Assembly (NCBI GenBank): GCA_947497495.1
Contig: CANMGT010000001.1
Location: 1,116,001-1,180,000, forward strand
Reading direction: 5' to 3'
Source of the DNA: an uncultured Lentibacter sp.
GTDB lineage: Bacteria; Pseudomonadota; Alphaproteobacteria; Rhodobacterales; Rhodobacteraceae
DNA: 64,000 bases
This document shows, one piece after another, positions 26,669-35,331 of the stretch (position 1 is the stretch's first letter; the number at the start of each line of letters is the position of its first letter). Under the pieces are notes generated by a model, which searched no databases, was not told where the DNA came from, and was given only the letters and a program-made list of their open reading frames with translations. Made by a program: the position numbers and the translations under genes.

Positions 26669-27709
26669 CTAGACCACTTTGACGATCTGCTTGCCGACAT
26701 TGCGGCCTTCCAGAAGGCCCATGAAGGCGCGTGGGGCGTTCTCAAGACCTTCGGCGATGTCTTCGAGCACGGCGATTTCGCCGGAGGCGACGAGGGGGGC
26801 CACTTCAGAGAGGAACTTTCCATAGAGGTCATAGTGGTTGGAAATGATGAAGCCGTTGATCGACATTTGTTTGACCAGAATGGAGCGCCAGAGCATCGGG
26901 AGCCTGTCGGGGACGTCGCTTTGCACGTTGCCCCCTAGCGCGCCTGCGTTGTAGCCCGAGATCATGCCGCAGACGGGGATACGCCCGAAGGTGTTCATCA
27001 GGGGCAGCACGGCTTCAAAGACTTTGCCGCCGACGTTTTCGAAGTAGATATCGATACCCTTCGGGGCGACTTCGGCGAGGGCTTTGCGCAGGCTGCCCGC
27101 GTCGTCATAGGCGCGGTGGTCGATCGCGGCATCAAAGCCGAACTTCTCGGTGGCGAGTTTGCATTTGTCCGCGCCGCCAGCGATGGCAACAGTGCGCAAG
27201 CCGCGCGCCTTGGCGATTTGGCCGACCATTGAGCCAACGGGGCCTGTCGCGGCGGCAACGACGAGTGTCTCGCCTTCCTTCGGGCGGCCAAGTTCCATCA
27301 GGCCATACCAGCCGGTGAAGCCGGGCATGCCCAGAACGCCGAGGGCTGTTGTGATGGGCAGGCGCGCGTCGAGTTTGCGCATTTCCTTGGCGGGCAGGCA
27401 GCCGTGTGTGGCCCAGCCGAACATGCCAAACGCCATGTCGCCGGCTTTAAACGCGTCGGACTTGGAGGCGATAACCTCGCCGACGCAGCCGCCTTCCATC
27501 GTGCCGCCGATGGGCACTGGGGCGGCGTAGGACTTGGCGTCGTCCATCCGGCCACGCATATAAGGATCAAGCGACATGTAGTGCACACGCACCAGCACTT
27601 CGCCGTCTTTTGGCTCGGGCAGCGGGGCCTCGACCAGTTTGAAGTCGCTGTCTTTCGGCGCGCCAACGGGGCGCGCGGCGAGGGTGATTTTCTGCATTGT
27701 CTCGGTCAT
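26669..27709 (-). CDS. NADP-dependent medium-chain reductase (PTGR/alkenal-reductase type)
   Basis: Zinc-independent MDR-superfamily oxidoreductase, 346 residues, that typically reduces alpha,beta-unsaturated ketones or aldehydes with NADPH. The true start is the ATG at 27709 (MTETMQKITLAARPVG), with GGGAAGAA upstream; the open frame further 5' is only the overlap with the thioesterase gene. The N-terminal GroES-like part has MSLDPYMRGRM. The Rossmann part has VVAAATGPVGSMVGQIAKA, then DIYFENVGGKVFEAVLPLM, both signatures of the prostaglandin/leukotriene reductase subgroup. Its ATG overlaps the upstream stop (ATGA). With the CoA ligase and thioesterase it suggests an acyl-chain or aromatic catabolic operon. 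Confidence 0.9.
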   Translation of the reverse strand: MTETMQKITLAARPVGAPKDSDFKLVEAPLPEPKDGEVLVRVHYMSLDPYMRGRMDDAKSYAAPVPIGGTMEGGCVGEVIASKSDAFKAGDMAFGMFGWATHGCLPAKEMRKLDARLPITTALGVLGMPGFTGWYGLMELGRPKEGETLVVAAATGPVGSMVGQIAKARGLRTVAIAGGADKCKLATEKFGFDAAIDHRAYDDAGSLRKALAEVAPKGIDIYFENVGGKVFEAVLPLMNTFGRIPVCGMISGYNAGALGGNVQSDVPDRLPMLWRSILVKQMSINGFIISNHYDLYGKFLSEVAPLVASGEIAVLEDIAEGLENAPRAFMGLLEGRNVGKQIVKVV

Positions 27710-28125
27710 GATTTCTTCCCTGTTTTGGCGCTGCCGCGATAGCGGAACACGCCTGTTGCTGTTGCTAAAAGGTTGCCATCGGTGTCTCGTATTTCGCCTT
27801 CCGCGAAGGCGGTTGAGCGCCCGCCGCCTGTCTTGCGCCCTGTTGCGATGATTGTCTCTCCTGAGGCAACGCCAAGGTAGCTGACATTCAGCGAGAGCGT
27901 CATCACCAGCTGTTTTTGCGCGGCGTCGCCCGTGTAGGACACGGCAAAGCCCATCGCGGTGTCCAGCAGGGTTGCGTGAACGCCGCCATGCAAGATGCCG
28001 TAGCGGTTGGCTAGGTGGCCCAGGAGCGGCTGCGTGAGTGTGCAGCCGCCCTCCGACCATTCGGTGACGGCAAAGCCCAGCGTTTCCTGAAACGGATAGG
28101 GGGCTTCGATAATGTCGCGGCTCAT
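27706..28125 (-). CDS. PaaI-like hotdog thioesterase
   Basis: Cytoplasmic acyl-CoA thioesterase of the PaaI/YdiI family, 139 residues. The hotdog helix region ANRYGILHGGVHATLLDTAM carries the HGG motif of the active-site loop; SYLGVASGETIIATGRKTGG is the typical second half. Members hydrolyse phenylacetyl-CoA-like or hydroxybenzoyl-type thioesters. It overlaps both neighbours by 4 bp, so it is translationally coupled in a three-gene operon after the CoA ligase. Confidence 0.88.
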   Translation of the reverse strand: MSRDIIEAPYPFQETLGFAVTEWSEGGCTLTQPLLGHLANRYGILHGGVHATLLDTAMGFAVSYTGDAAQKQLVMTLSLNVSYLGVASGETIIATGRKTGGGRSTAFAEGEIRDTDGNLLATATGVFRYRGSAKTGKKS

Positions 28126-29756
28126 GTGCGCATATCGGGCAGCACGTAGTCCGCGAATTGCTTGCGCAGATTGAGCTTGGAGACTTTACCCGTGGCTGTC
28201 ATTGGCAGCTCTTCCACCCACAGGATGTCATCGGGCAGTTGCCATTTGGCGAAGTGCTCGGACATATGAGCATGCATTTCCTCAAGGCTTGGCTTGTCGT
28301 CGCCCGCGGGGACGGCCACAAGCACTGGCCGCTCGTCCCACTTGGGGTGCGCTATGGCGATGACTGCGCAGTTGGCCACGGCAGCGTGGGCCATGGCTGT
28401 ATTTTCCAGATCAATCGAGCTGATCCACTCTCCGCCTGACTTCACCAAGTCTTTGGCGCGGTCTTGCAGGTTGAGAAAGCCGAACTCGTCGATGCTGGCG
28501 ATGTCGCCTGTGCCAAACCAGCCTTCACGGTCAAACGCCGTTTTGTTGGCCTCTTCATTGTTGTAGTAGCCGGAGACGACAGCATTGCCGCGCACATATA
28601 GCTCGCCAGCGGCGACGCCGTCATGCGGCAGGCGGTTGCCCAACTCGTCGGTGATCTTGATATCTACGCCAAAGACGCGGCGGCCTTGTAGCGACTTCTT
28701 GTCGATCTGCTCTTTGAGGCCTTTCCGCTTGACCCATTCGGGCATTTTGCCGTGGGTGCCGAGCGGGCTCATCTCTGTCATGCCCCAGGCGTGGATCACG
28801 TCAACGCCGAGGTTTTCGAATTTTTCGATCATCGAGCGCGGCGCCGCCGAGCCGCCGACGACGACTTCCTCAAAGCCTTCGGGCTTGCGGCCCTGTGCTT
28901 CGATCTCGCCCAAGAGGCCAAGCCAGACGGTTGGCACGCCCCAAGCCGAGAGGACTTTTTCGCTGTCCATCAGTTTGAAGACGCTGGGGCCGTCGAGCGC
29001 CGGGCCAGGCATGACAAGCGAACAGCCCATCAACGGCGCGGCATAGGGCAGGCCCCATGCATTGACGTGGAATTGCGGCACGACAGGCAGGATCTTGTCT
29101 CCGGGCTTGTAGCCGTTGCCCAGCGCCATCGCGCCGAACAGGGCGTGCAGCACTGTTGAGCGGTTCGAGTAGAGCGCGCCTTTCGGGTTGCCTGTTGTCC
29201 CGGAGGTATAGCAAAGGCCCGAGGCTGTGTTCTCGTCAAACTGCGGCCAGTCGATGCTGTCGGGTTGGCCTTCCAGCAACTCTTCATAGCAGAGCGCGTT
29301 CAGCGTGTTTTCCGGCATATGCGCGCGGTCTGTCATCACCACATATGTCATGTCTTTTGGCAGGTGGTCTTTCACGGCGTCCAGAAGTGGCACAAAGGTT
29401 GTGTCCGTGAAGAAGACTTTGTCCTCGGCGTGGTTGACGATGTAGATCAGCTGTTCGGCCGAGAGGCGTGGGTTTATCGTGTGGCAGACTGCGCCGATGC
29501 CGGAAATCGCGTAGTAAAGCTCGAAGTGTCGGTAGCCGTTCCAAGCAAGGGTTGCGACGCGGTCGCCCAGCTTGACGCCGAGGCCTTCAAGCGCGTGTGC
29601 CAGCTGTGCCGTGCGGGCCGCTGTCTCGATGTATGTCTGACGGTGAATGTCGCCTTCGGTGCGCACCGAGATGATCTCGCTGTCGCCATGCGCTTCGGCG
29701 GCGTATTTCAAAATATCGCTAATTAGCAGCGACTGCTGCATCATCATGCCTTCCAT
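28122..29756 (-). CDS. Medium/long-chain acyl-CoA synthetase (AMP-forming)
   Basis: Adenylate-forming ligase of 544 residues that activates a carboxylic acid to its CoA thioester. Motifs in order are the P-loop-like LCYTSGTTGNPKGALYSNRS (about 186-205), VPQFHVNAWG, HAWGMTEMSPLG, the ATPase hinge WFGTGDIASIDEFGFLNLQD, DRAKDLVKSGGEWISSIDLE, and the catalytic lysine near the C-terminus in MTATGKVSKLNLRKQF. The ATG at 29756 has GGAGG upstream. It is first in an operon with PaaI and MDR genes. Chain or ring preference cannot be read from sequence. Confidence 0.92.
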   Translation of the reverse strand: MEGMMMQQSLLISDILKYAAEAHGDSEIISVRTEGDIHRQTYIETAARTAQLAHALEGLGVKLGDRVATLAWNGYRHFELYYAISGIGAVCHTINPRLSAEQLIYIVNHAEDKVFFTDTTFVPLLDAVKDHLPKDMTYVVMTDRAHMPENTLNALCYEELLEGQPDSIDWPQFDENTASGLCYTSGTTGNPKGALYSNRSTVLHALFGAMALGNGYKPGDKILPVVPQFHVNAWGLPYAAPLMGCSLVMPGPALDGPSVFKLMDSEKVLSAWGVPTVWLGLLGEIEAQGRKPEGFEEVVVGGSAAPRSMIEKFENLGVDVIHAWGMTEMSPLGTHGKMPEWVKRKGLKEQIDKKSLQGRRVFGVDIKITDELGNRLPHDGVAAGELYVRGNAVVSGYYNNEEANKTAFDREGWFGTGDIASIDEFGFLNLQDRAKDLVKSGGEWISSIDLENTAMAHAAVANCAVIAIAHPKWDERPVLVAVPAGDDKPSLEEMHAHMSEHFAKWQLPDDILWVEELPMTATGKVSKLNLRKQFADYVLPDMRT

Positions 29757-29849
29757 GAGGCGTCCTCCCTTTTTGTTGTTGAGCGCAGCCTAACCCTGCC
29801 AATGGCGAGTCTCCAAGCGGCTTTCTTCCGTGACGTTACGGCGGAGTTG

Positions 29850-32800
29850 TCAGAGATCAATTTCCACTGTGCCATCTGGCTCGGCAGCTCGTGATTGGCA
29901 GAGGATGATCGCACCTTCGCGTTGCTTGGCAGAGAGCACAAAATCGCGGTGCTCGACCTCGCCGGATACTAGCCCGCACTTGCAAACCCCGCAGATGCCA
30001 TCAGAGCATTTGACGTCAACGTGGATGCCGTTCTCGGCCAGAACATCTGTCGCCGACTTGTCGGCAGGCACTTGCAGCGCCCGCCCGTCTTTGAGCTTGA
30101 GCGTGAAGGCGTGGTTTTCGTACTCGGGCTGTTCGGGCACCGAGAAGTACTCAAGGTGGCGGGCTTCCTCGGGGAAGCCTTGCTGCGTGGCCGCGTCGAT
30201 GACGCCCTGCATGTAGAGCTCGGGGCCGCAGGTGTAGACATGCTGGCCCGTGCTGTAGCCCTTGAGAATTGCGTCAAGGTCAGCGCGGCTGCCCTCGTCG
30301 GAGAAGTGGTAGTGAACCTTATCGGCCCATGGCATGTTTGCGAGGTCATCCACGTAGCCCGCCGAGGCGCGCGAACTGCAAGAATAGTGCAGCGCAAAGT
30401 CGCGGCCCAAGGCGTGCAGGCGGTGCGCGAAGGCGATCATCGGGGTGATGCCAATGCCGCCGCCCATGAGGAAAGTCTTGCTGGCGGTTTCGTTCAACTC
30501 GAAGTGGTTGATCGGGTAGGAGACAAACACTTTGCGCCCTTCCGTGAAGATCCGGTGCATCTGCGCCGAGCCGCCGCGCCCCTCATCTTCGCGCAACACA
30601 GCGATCTGGAATTTGCTGCGATCAGCAGGGTTACCCGACATCGAGTATTGCCGCAGGAACTCGGGCGAAACCAGAATGTCGAGATGCGCGCCAGCGCTCC
30701 ATTCGGGCAAGGGCGTGCCATCTTCAGTTGTGAACTCATATTTCGTCACATCTCCGGTCATCGCTTCAACCTTGGCAAGGTTGAGCCGCATGACGGGCGA
30801 GGCGGTGTCGTTGGTGTAGCGGTGCACCACGCTCATGTCACCCGCCGCAATGCGCTGTTTATACTCCTCGGCGCTCACCATGCTTTCGTAGGCTTTGATG
30901 CCCTCCTCACGATCCATCGGGAAGGGGTAGGGCCATGGGTGTGGCGCAAGCGGGGCGGGGTAGACAGCGAGGGTCTGGTCTTCAAACTTGAGGTCAAGAT
31001 CCGGCTGCAGCGGGCGGCGGTTTACGGGGTGCACCGTGGGCCTGTAGGAGCCGTCGTCTTGCAGCTCGATGTCCCACCACCACTTCTTGGCATCACGCGG
31101 GTTGCCGTTTCCGAGCGCGTCATCAAGCTTGGCCAGAATGGGCGCGGCTTGCGGGATGTTGGAGGCGGCCCAGCGGAAGGGCGCTTCCGCGAACAGGCCT
31201 TCCAAGTTCCACGGGCAGGTTTTCATGCAGCGGCCACACATCGCGCCGCCCGGTGTGCCGATGCGGTAGCTGGTGCATTTCTGGCTGTCGGATTTCCAGA
31301 TTTCGTAGCCGTTGAACATGCGTTTCGGGCCAGCCGTTATCGCCCCTGACGGGCACTCGCGGGCGCATTTGTTGCAGCTCTCGCAAAAGCTTTGCAGGCC
31401 AAAGTCTATCGGCTTGTCATGGCTTAGCGGCATGTCCGTGGTGACAACGCCCGACTTGAGGCGCGGGCCAAGGTAGGGGTTGAGGATCACCTCGCCTATG
31501 CGGCTGACTTCGCCGAGGCCCGCCAGCAGCAACAGCGGCGGTTGCAGCACTTCGCCGTCCATCACCGTGTGCGCCTTGGCCTTGTAGCCGAGGTTGCGAA
31601 TTTGCTGTGCGATGACGCCGCCGAGCAGGGAAAACCGCAGGTAGGCGCGCATGCTTTGCGCCACAGCGATCCAGTCGTCACCGGAGGAGCCTTCTGTGGT
31701 GTCAAAGCCCTGGTCGATGATCATGCTGATCGCCTCGGGGTGCGGGGGCACCAGCACTTCGCCTGTCGCGTCATGGCTATACCATGTCCAGTCAGGGCAG
31801 CGCGACGTACCGACAGCGTCAACGCTCAGAAAGTAGCTCGCGGCTTTGATGTTGTCGGCGTTGCGCTGTGCGTCGGTTGGTTTGGCGACGTCTTTACTTT
31901 CTCCGTCTTGCAGCAAAACGAAGGCGCCCAAAGCGCGGCGCTGGGCGAAGGCCGGTGCCGCCTTGCGCACATAATGCCCGCCCTTGGCATTGTCTTGCTG
32001 GGCTTTGCCCATGTCGCCGAACTGCGCGCGTGCGAACAAGTCGGCGCGTTTCGGGACGCGCGCAACATGGGCCTCGTCGATGTAGGTTGTCGGGGTGTCC
32101 ACACGTTTGAGCCGCTCGAACGGGTGCGCGCCTTTCACGTAGTCGCGCCGCGCATACGGATCACGGCCAAGCGCCGACTTGGAATGTCCCTTGCCAAGCC
32201 ACCAGCCGGGGGCGAACTTGGCCTGCTCGGCCCAAGGCGCGAGCGGTTTGTCATGGGCGATGGGCATGTCCGTGCTGACGGCAGCAAGGCCAAAGCGCGT
32301 GCCAAGCCACGGCGCGTGCGCCTGCCCGTTTTCCACCGTGCAAAGCCCCGCGGCGACGGCAAGCTGGCCGAGGTCAAGCTCTGTCGAGGTTTCGGTATGC
32401 GCGCGGGCGGAGAAGCCGAGGAGGCGGATGTAATTTGACAGCACATTGGCTGTCTCAGCCCCGAGTAGGGCCGCGCGGTGTGCCTGCGCGTCTTTGATCC
32501 AGTCGGCTCCGGCCTCGCCCTCTCGCGGATCACGGTTGTATTCAACCAAAAAGACCAGCGTGTTGGTGTGGCCTTCAATGCTGGGCAGGTCGGCGGCCAT
32601 GCTTTCGCGTAAATCAGCCATGATCACGTCAATGCCCGAGGCGAGCGTTTTCGTCTGTCGGGTTTGCAGCGCCGAAGAGAGGCGGGCGATGTCGGGGTTG
32701 TGGCGCGGCTCGCTCAGCCAAGCGGAGGCCGGAAGCGGGCCGCAGCCGACCATCGACATATCGTTGAAATAGCCGAAGGCCTTGAGGTGATCGGCGCGCT

Positions 32801-33050
32801 CAACAGGGCTGTCGGGGATGCCGGCACGGGCGGGGTTCACAAACCCGTCGCGAATGGCGTCGAGCATGGCGGCAAACTCGCCCATCGCGTTGACGATGCT
32901 TTCGGGGTGCTCGGGGCGGCGAAAGCTCAGCTCGGGGCGGGGCGCGAGGCTGGTGATGTCGGGCAGGGCGTCGACTCGTTTGAGCGTTTCAAGCGGGTAG
33001 GGGCCAAGGTGTACCGGCCTCTTGCGGCTTGAAAAGAACTTATATCCCAT
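29850..33050 (-). CDS. rdhA: Self-sufficient reductive dehalogenase fused to flavin/NAD(P)/2Fe-2S reductase
   Basis: Cobalamin- and iron-sulfur-dependent reductive dehalogenase of the non-respiratory (BhbA/NpRdhA-like) type, 1066 residues from the ATG at 33050 (GGAGG 8 nt upstream). Residues about 90-270 are a cluster-less duplicate of the RdhA core: IRLLGFSARAHT and STDMPIAHDKPL match IRNLGYKAKAHT and TTDMPLSHDKPI of the second copy (about 400-550). Two 4Fe-4S motifs follow: C556-C559-C562-C566 and C592, C605-C608-C612. Residues about 740-1066 form a phthalate-dioxygenase-reductase-like module: flavin RQYSM (800-804), NAD(P) GGGIGITPM (863-871), 2Fe-2S C1015-C1020-C1023-C1051. There is no Tat signal and no rdhB nearby, so it should be cytoplasmic and driven by NAD(P)H. 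Substrate unknown. Confidence 0.93.
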   Translation of the reverse strand: MGYKFFSSRKRPVHLGPYPLETLKRVDALPDITSLAPRPELSFRRPEHPESIVNAMGEFAAMLDAIRDGFVNPARAGIPDSPVERADHLKAFGYFNDMSMVGCGPLPASAWLSEPRHNPDIARLSSALQTRQTKTLASGIDVIMADLRESMAADLPSIEGHTNTLVFLVEYNRDPREGEAGADWIKDAQAHRAALLGAETANVLSNYIRLLGFSARAHTETSTELDLGQLAVAAGLCTVENGQAHAPWLGTRFGLAAVSTDMPIAHDKPLAPWAEQAKFAPGWWLGKGHSKSALGRDPYARRDYVKGAHPFERLKRVDTPTTYIDEAHVARVPKRADLFARAQFGDMGKAQQDNAKGGHYVRKAAPAFAQRRALGAFVLLQDGESKDVAKPTDAQRNADNIKAASYFLSVDAVGTSRCPDWTWYSHDATGEVLVPPHPEAISMIIDQGFDTTEGSSGDDWIAVAQSMRAYLRFSLLGGVIAQQIRNLGYKAKAHTVMDGEVLQPPLLLLAGLGEVSRIGEVILNPYLGPRLKSGVVTTDMPLSHDKPIDFGLQSFCESCNKCARECPSGAITAGPKRMFNGYEIWKSDSQKCTSYRIGTPGGAMCGRCMKTCPWNLEGLFAEAPFRWAASNIPQAAPILAKLDDALGNGNPRDAKKWWWDIELQDDGSYRPTVHPVNRRPLQPDLDLKFEDQTLAVYPAPLAPHPWPYPFPMDREEGIKAYESMVSAEEYKQRIAAGDMSVVHRYTNDTASPVMRLNLAKVEAMTGDVTKYEFTTEDGTPLPEWSAGAHLDILVSPEFLRQYSMSGNPADRSKFQIAVLREDEGRGGSAQMHRIFTEGRKVFVSYPINHFELNETASKTFLMGGGIGITPMIAFAHRLHALGRDFALHYSCSSRASAGYVDDLANMPWADKVHYHFSDEGSRADLDAILKGYSTGQHVYTCGPELYMQGVIDAATQQGFPEEARHLEYFSVPEQPEYENHAFTLKLKDGRALQVPADKSATDVLAENGIHVDVKCSDGICGVCKCGLVSGEVEHRDFVLSAKQREGAIILCQSRAAEPDGTVEIDL

Positions 33051-33159
33051 GTGCGCGACCTCCCGTTCGCGCACCCATGCTGCGCCGAATGAGAGGGGGA
33101 TTCAATTCCCTTTCGAAATCTGGGATACACGCAGGTAACGCCAGATAAAGGAATCACCC

Positions 33160-34098
33160 ATGTCGCTTACGCAAGATCACATCCCCGCAGACCTTTTGCC
33201 CGTGATGGAGGCCCTCACGCGGGTTGGCCGCGAAGTTGCAGGCATTATCGCACGCGGCGCTTTGGGCGAGTCGCTCTCTGTGGAAGTGGGCGAGAACAGC
33301 GATGGCGACGGGCAAAAAGCGCTTGATGTCATGGCCGACGAGATGTTTGAGGCGGCACTGCGCGACACGCAGGTGCGCTATTATGCGTCGGAAGAACAAG
33401 AAACGGTGCTTGATTTAGGCGCAGGAAAATACGCGCTGGCGATTGACCCGCTGGACGGCTCGTCAAACATTGATGTGAATGTGTCTATCGGGACGATTTT
33501 CTCGATCTTTGAGGCCAAGGAGGGTGCGGAAGAGAGTTTCTTGCGCCCCGCAAAGGAGCAAATCGCGGGCGGCTATATTGTCTTCGGGCCGCAGACGGGC
33601 ATGGCTGTGACCTTTGGAGACGGTGTGCTGACCTACGCGATGGACCCTGAGACGGGTGGCTTTGTTCTGGTGGAAAACGGCAAGAGCATTCCCGCGAGCA
33701 CCAAGGAATATGCTATCAACGCGAGCAACCGGCGCAACTGGGTGGCGGGTGCGCTTAGCTACATAGAAGAGTGTGAGGCGGGCGACACGGGCCCGAAAGC
33801 CAAGAACATGAACATGCGCTGGGTGGCGAGCCTTGTGGCGGAAACCCACCGGATTTTGACGCGCGGTGGCGTGTTCCTTTACCCGGCGGATGCGCGCAAG
33901 GGCTATGAGAACGGGCGCTTGCGGATGGTCTATGAATGCGCGCCGATCGCGTTTTTGATCGAGCAGGCGGGCGGGCTGGCCCATGACGGGACAGTGCGTA
34001 TTCTGGACAAGACAGCGCCGGAACTGCACGGGCGCACGCCGTTTATCTTTGGCTCGAGTGACGAGGTGAAGCGCGTCAAGGAGCACTACGAGGCTTAG
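33160..34098 (+). CDS. fbp: Class I fructose-1,6-bisphosphatase
   Basis: Hydrolyses fructose-1,6-bisphosphate in gluconeogenesis and the Calvin cycle. The 312-residue product shows the metal-binding signature IDPLDGSSNIDVN (about 95-107), SEEQE (78-82) as the first metal site, ASLVAETHRIL and the substrate region YECAPIAFLIEQAGG. AAAGGAATCACCC precedes the ATG. It is divergent from the dehalogenase gene (109 bp gap) and followed, after a repeat-containing gap, by aldolase and epimerase genes, which makes a sugar-phosphate cluster. Confidence 0.96.
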   Translation: MSLTQDHIPADLLPVMEALTRVGREVAGIIARGALGESLSVEVGENSDGDGQKALDVMADEMFEAALRDTQVRYYASEEQETVLDLGAGKYALAIDPLDGSSNIDVNVSIGTIFSIFEAKEGAEESFLRPAKEQIAGGYIVFGPQTGMAVTFGDGVLTYAMDPETGGFVLVENGKSIPASTKEYAINASNRRNWVAGALSYIEECEAGDTGPKAKNMNMRWVASLVAETHRILTRGGVFLYPADARKGYENGRLRMVYECAPIAFLIEQAGGLAHDGTVRILDKTAPELHGRTPFIFGSSDEVKRVKEHYEA

Positions 34099-34105
34099 GC
34101 TTCGA

Positions 34106-34122
34106 ATTTCGCTTCGCGAAAT
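34106..34122. repeat. Palindrome after fbp
   Basis: ATTTCGC-TTC-GCGAAAT is a perfect 7-bp stem 8 nt after the fbp stop, directly before a GGGGGC-family repeat; possibly part of the fbp terminator. Confidence 0.5.
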
Positions 34123-34130
34123 CCGACCAT

Positions 34131-34178
34131 GTGGGGGCCAGCCCCCACACCCTCGGGATATTTCCGGCAATAAGAAAG
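34131..34178 (+). repeat. GGGGGC-palindrome intergenic repeat, copy after fbp
   Basis: GTGGGGGC-CA-GCCCCCAC is followed by ACCCTCGGGATATTTCCGG and CAATAAGAAAG. The same unit recurs at 49004 and in altered form at 13583, 26621, 40838, 46582 and 50832. Confidence 0.75.
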
Positions 34179-34275
34179 TGAGGCGGCTGCTTGTTTTCGC
34201 TAACAGGCTGGCACTTTTGTCGAGAGCCGTGGTAAGGCGGGTGCAAAGCTGCTTTTTCAACATCACGAGGTTCCG

Positions 34276-35331
34276 ATGGCTCTTATCACGCTCCGCCAAC
34301 TGCTCGACCATGCCGCCGAAAACGACTACGGCGTTCCGGCGTTCAACATCAACAACATGGAGCAGGGGCTGGCGATTATGCGGGCTGCTGAAAAGTGTAA
34401 CGCGCCGGTTATCATGCAGGCCAGCCGCGGGGCGCGGGCCTATGCGGGTGACATCATGTTGTCGCATCTGATCAAGGCTTTGAGCGAGATGTTTCCGGAC
34501 ATCCCGCTTTGTATGCACCAAGACCATGGCAACAACGAGCAGACCTGCCTTTCTGCTATCAAGCACGGTTTTACCAGCGTCATGATGGATGGCTCGCTCG
34601 AGGCCGACATGAAGACGCCAGCCGACTGGGACTATAACGTCGGCATCACCGAGCGCGTCGCGAAGATGGCGCATTATGTGGGCGCGTCTGTTGAGGGCGA
34701 GTTGGGCGTGCTTGGCAGCCTTGAAACGGGCATGGCCGCTGAAGAAGACGGCTCGGGCGCGTCTGGCAAGCTGAGCGAAGAGCAGCTTTTGACGGATCCG
34801 GATGAAGCCGCTGAATTTGTGAAGCTTACACAGGTTGACGCTTTGGCGATTGCCTGTGGCACCAGCCACGGCGCGTATAAATTTACCAAGAAACCTACTG
34901 GTGACACTCTGGCGATCAAGCGGATTGAAGAAATTCACGCCAAGATCCCGAATGTGCACTTGGTGATGCACGGCTCGTCGAGCGTGCCGCAGTATCTGCA
35001 GGATATCATCAACGAATATGGCGGCGAGATGCCCCAGACATATGGCGTGCCTGTTGAAGAGATCGAGCGCGGCATCAAGTCGGGTGTGCGCAAGGTGAAT
35101 ATCGACACCGACAACCGCATGGCGATCACCGGCACATGGCGCAAGATTGCCAAGGAAATGCCCGGTGAGTTTGACCCACGCAAGTTTATGATCCCGGCGA
35201 TGGCGGCGATGGAAGAGGTTTGTCTTGACCGTTTTGAACGCTTCGGAACGGCCGGACAAGCGGGCAAGCTGAAGCCGATCTCGATGGACGATATGGCGGC
35301 ACGTTATGACAGCGGCGCACTTGATGTTTGA
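34276..35331 (+). CDS. fba: Class II fructose-bisphosphate aldolase, Calvin-cycle subtype
   Basis: Zinc-dependent aldolase of 351 residues that interconverts fructose-1,6-bisphosphate with triose phosphates. Zinc and catalytic residues lie in [13 protein letters not shown] (about 77-89), VEGELGVLG and [25 protein letters not shown] is the phosphate-binding loop. Length and phrases match the CbbA-type subgroup found in Calvin-cycle clusters and also in many heterotrophic alphaproteobacteria. The ATG follows a GAGG about 8 nt upstream. Its end overlaps the rpe start by 8 bp. Confidence 0.95.
   Translation: MALITLRQLLDHAAENDYGVPAFNINNMEQGLAIMRAAEKCNAPVIMQASRGARAYAGDIMLSHLIKALSEMFPDIPLCMHQDHGNNEQTCLSAIKHGFTSVMMDGSLEADMKTPADWDYNVGITERVAKMAHYVGASVEGELGVLGSLETGMAAEEDGSGASGKLSEEQLLTDPDEAAEFVKLTQVDALAIACGTSHGAYKFTKKPTGDTLAIKRIEEIHAKIPNVHLVMHGSSSVPQYLQDIINEYGGEMPQTYGVPVEEIERGIKSGVRKVNIDTDNRMAITGTWRKIAKEMPGEFDPRKFMIPAMAAMEEVCLDRFERFGTAGQAGKLKPISMDDMAARYDSGALDV

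Noticed and set aside
27710..28060. N-terminal extension of the NADP reductase frame
   Set aside because: Overlaps the PaaI thioesterase gene in another frame; the ATG at 27709 with a ribosome site gives a standard-length family member.
30021..31349. 442-codon open frame opposite the dehalogenase gene
   Set aside because: Entirely inside the conserved dehalogenase-reductase coding region on the other strand; no motif.
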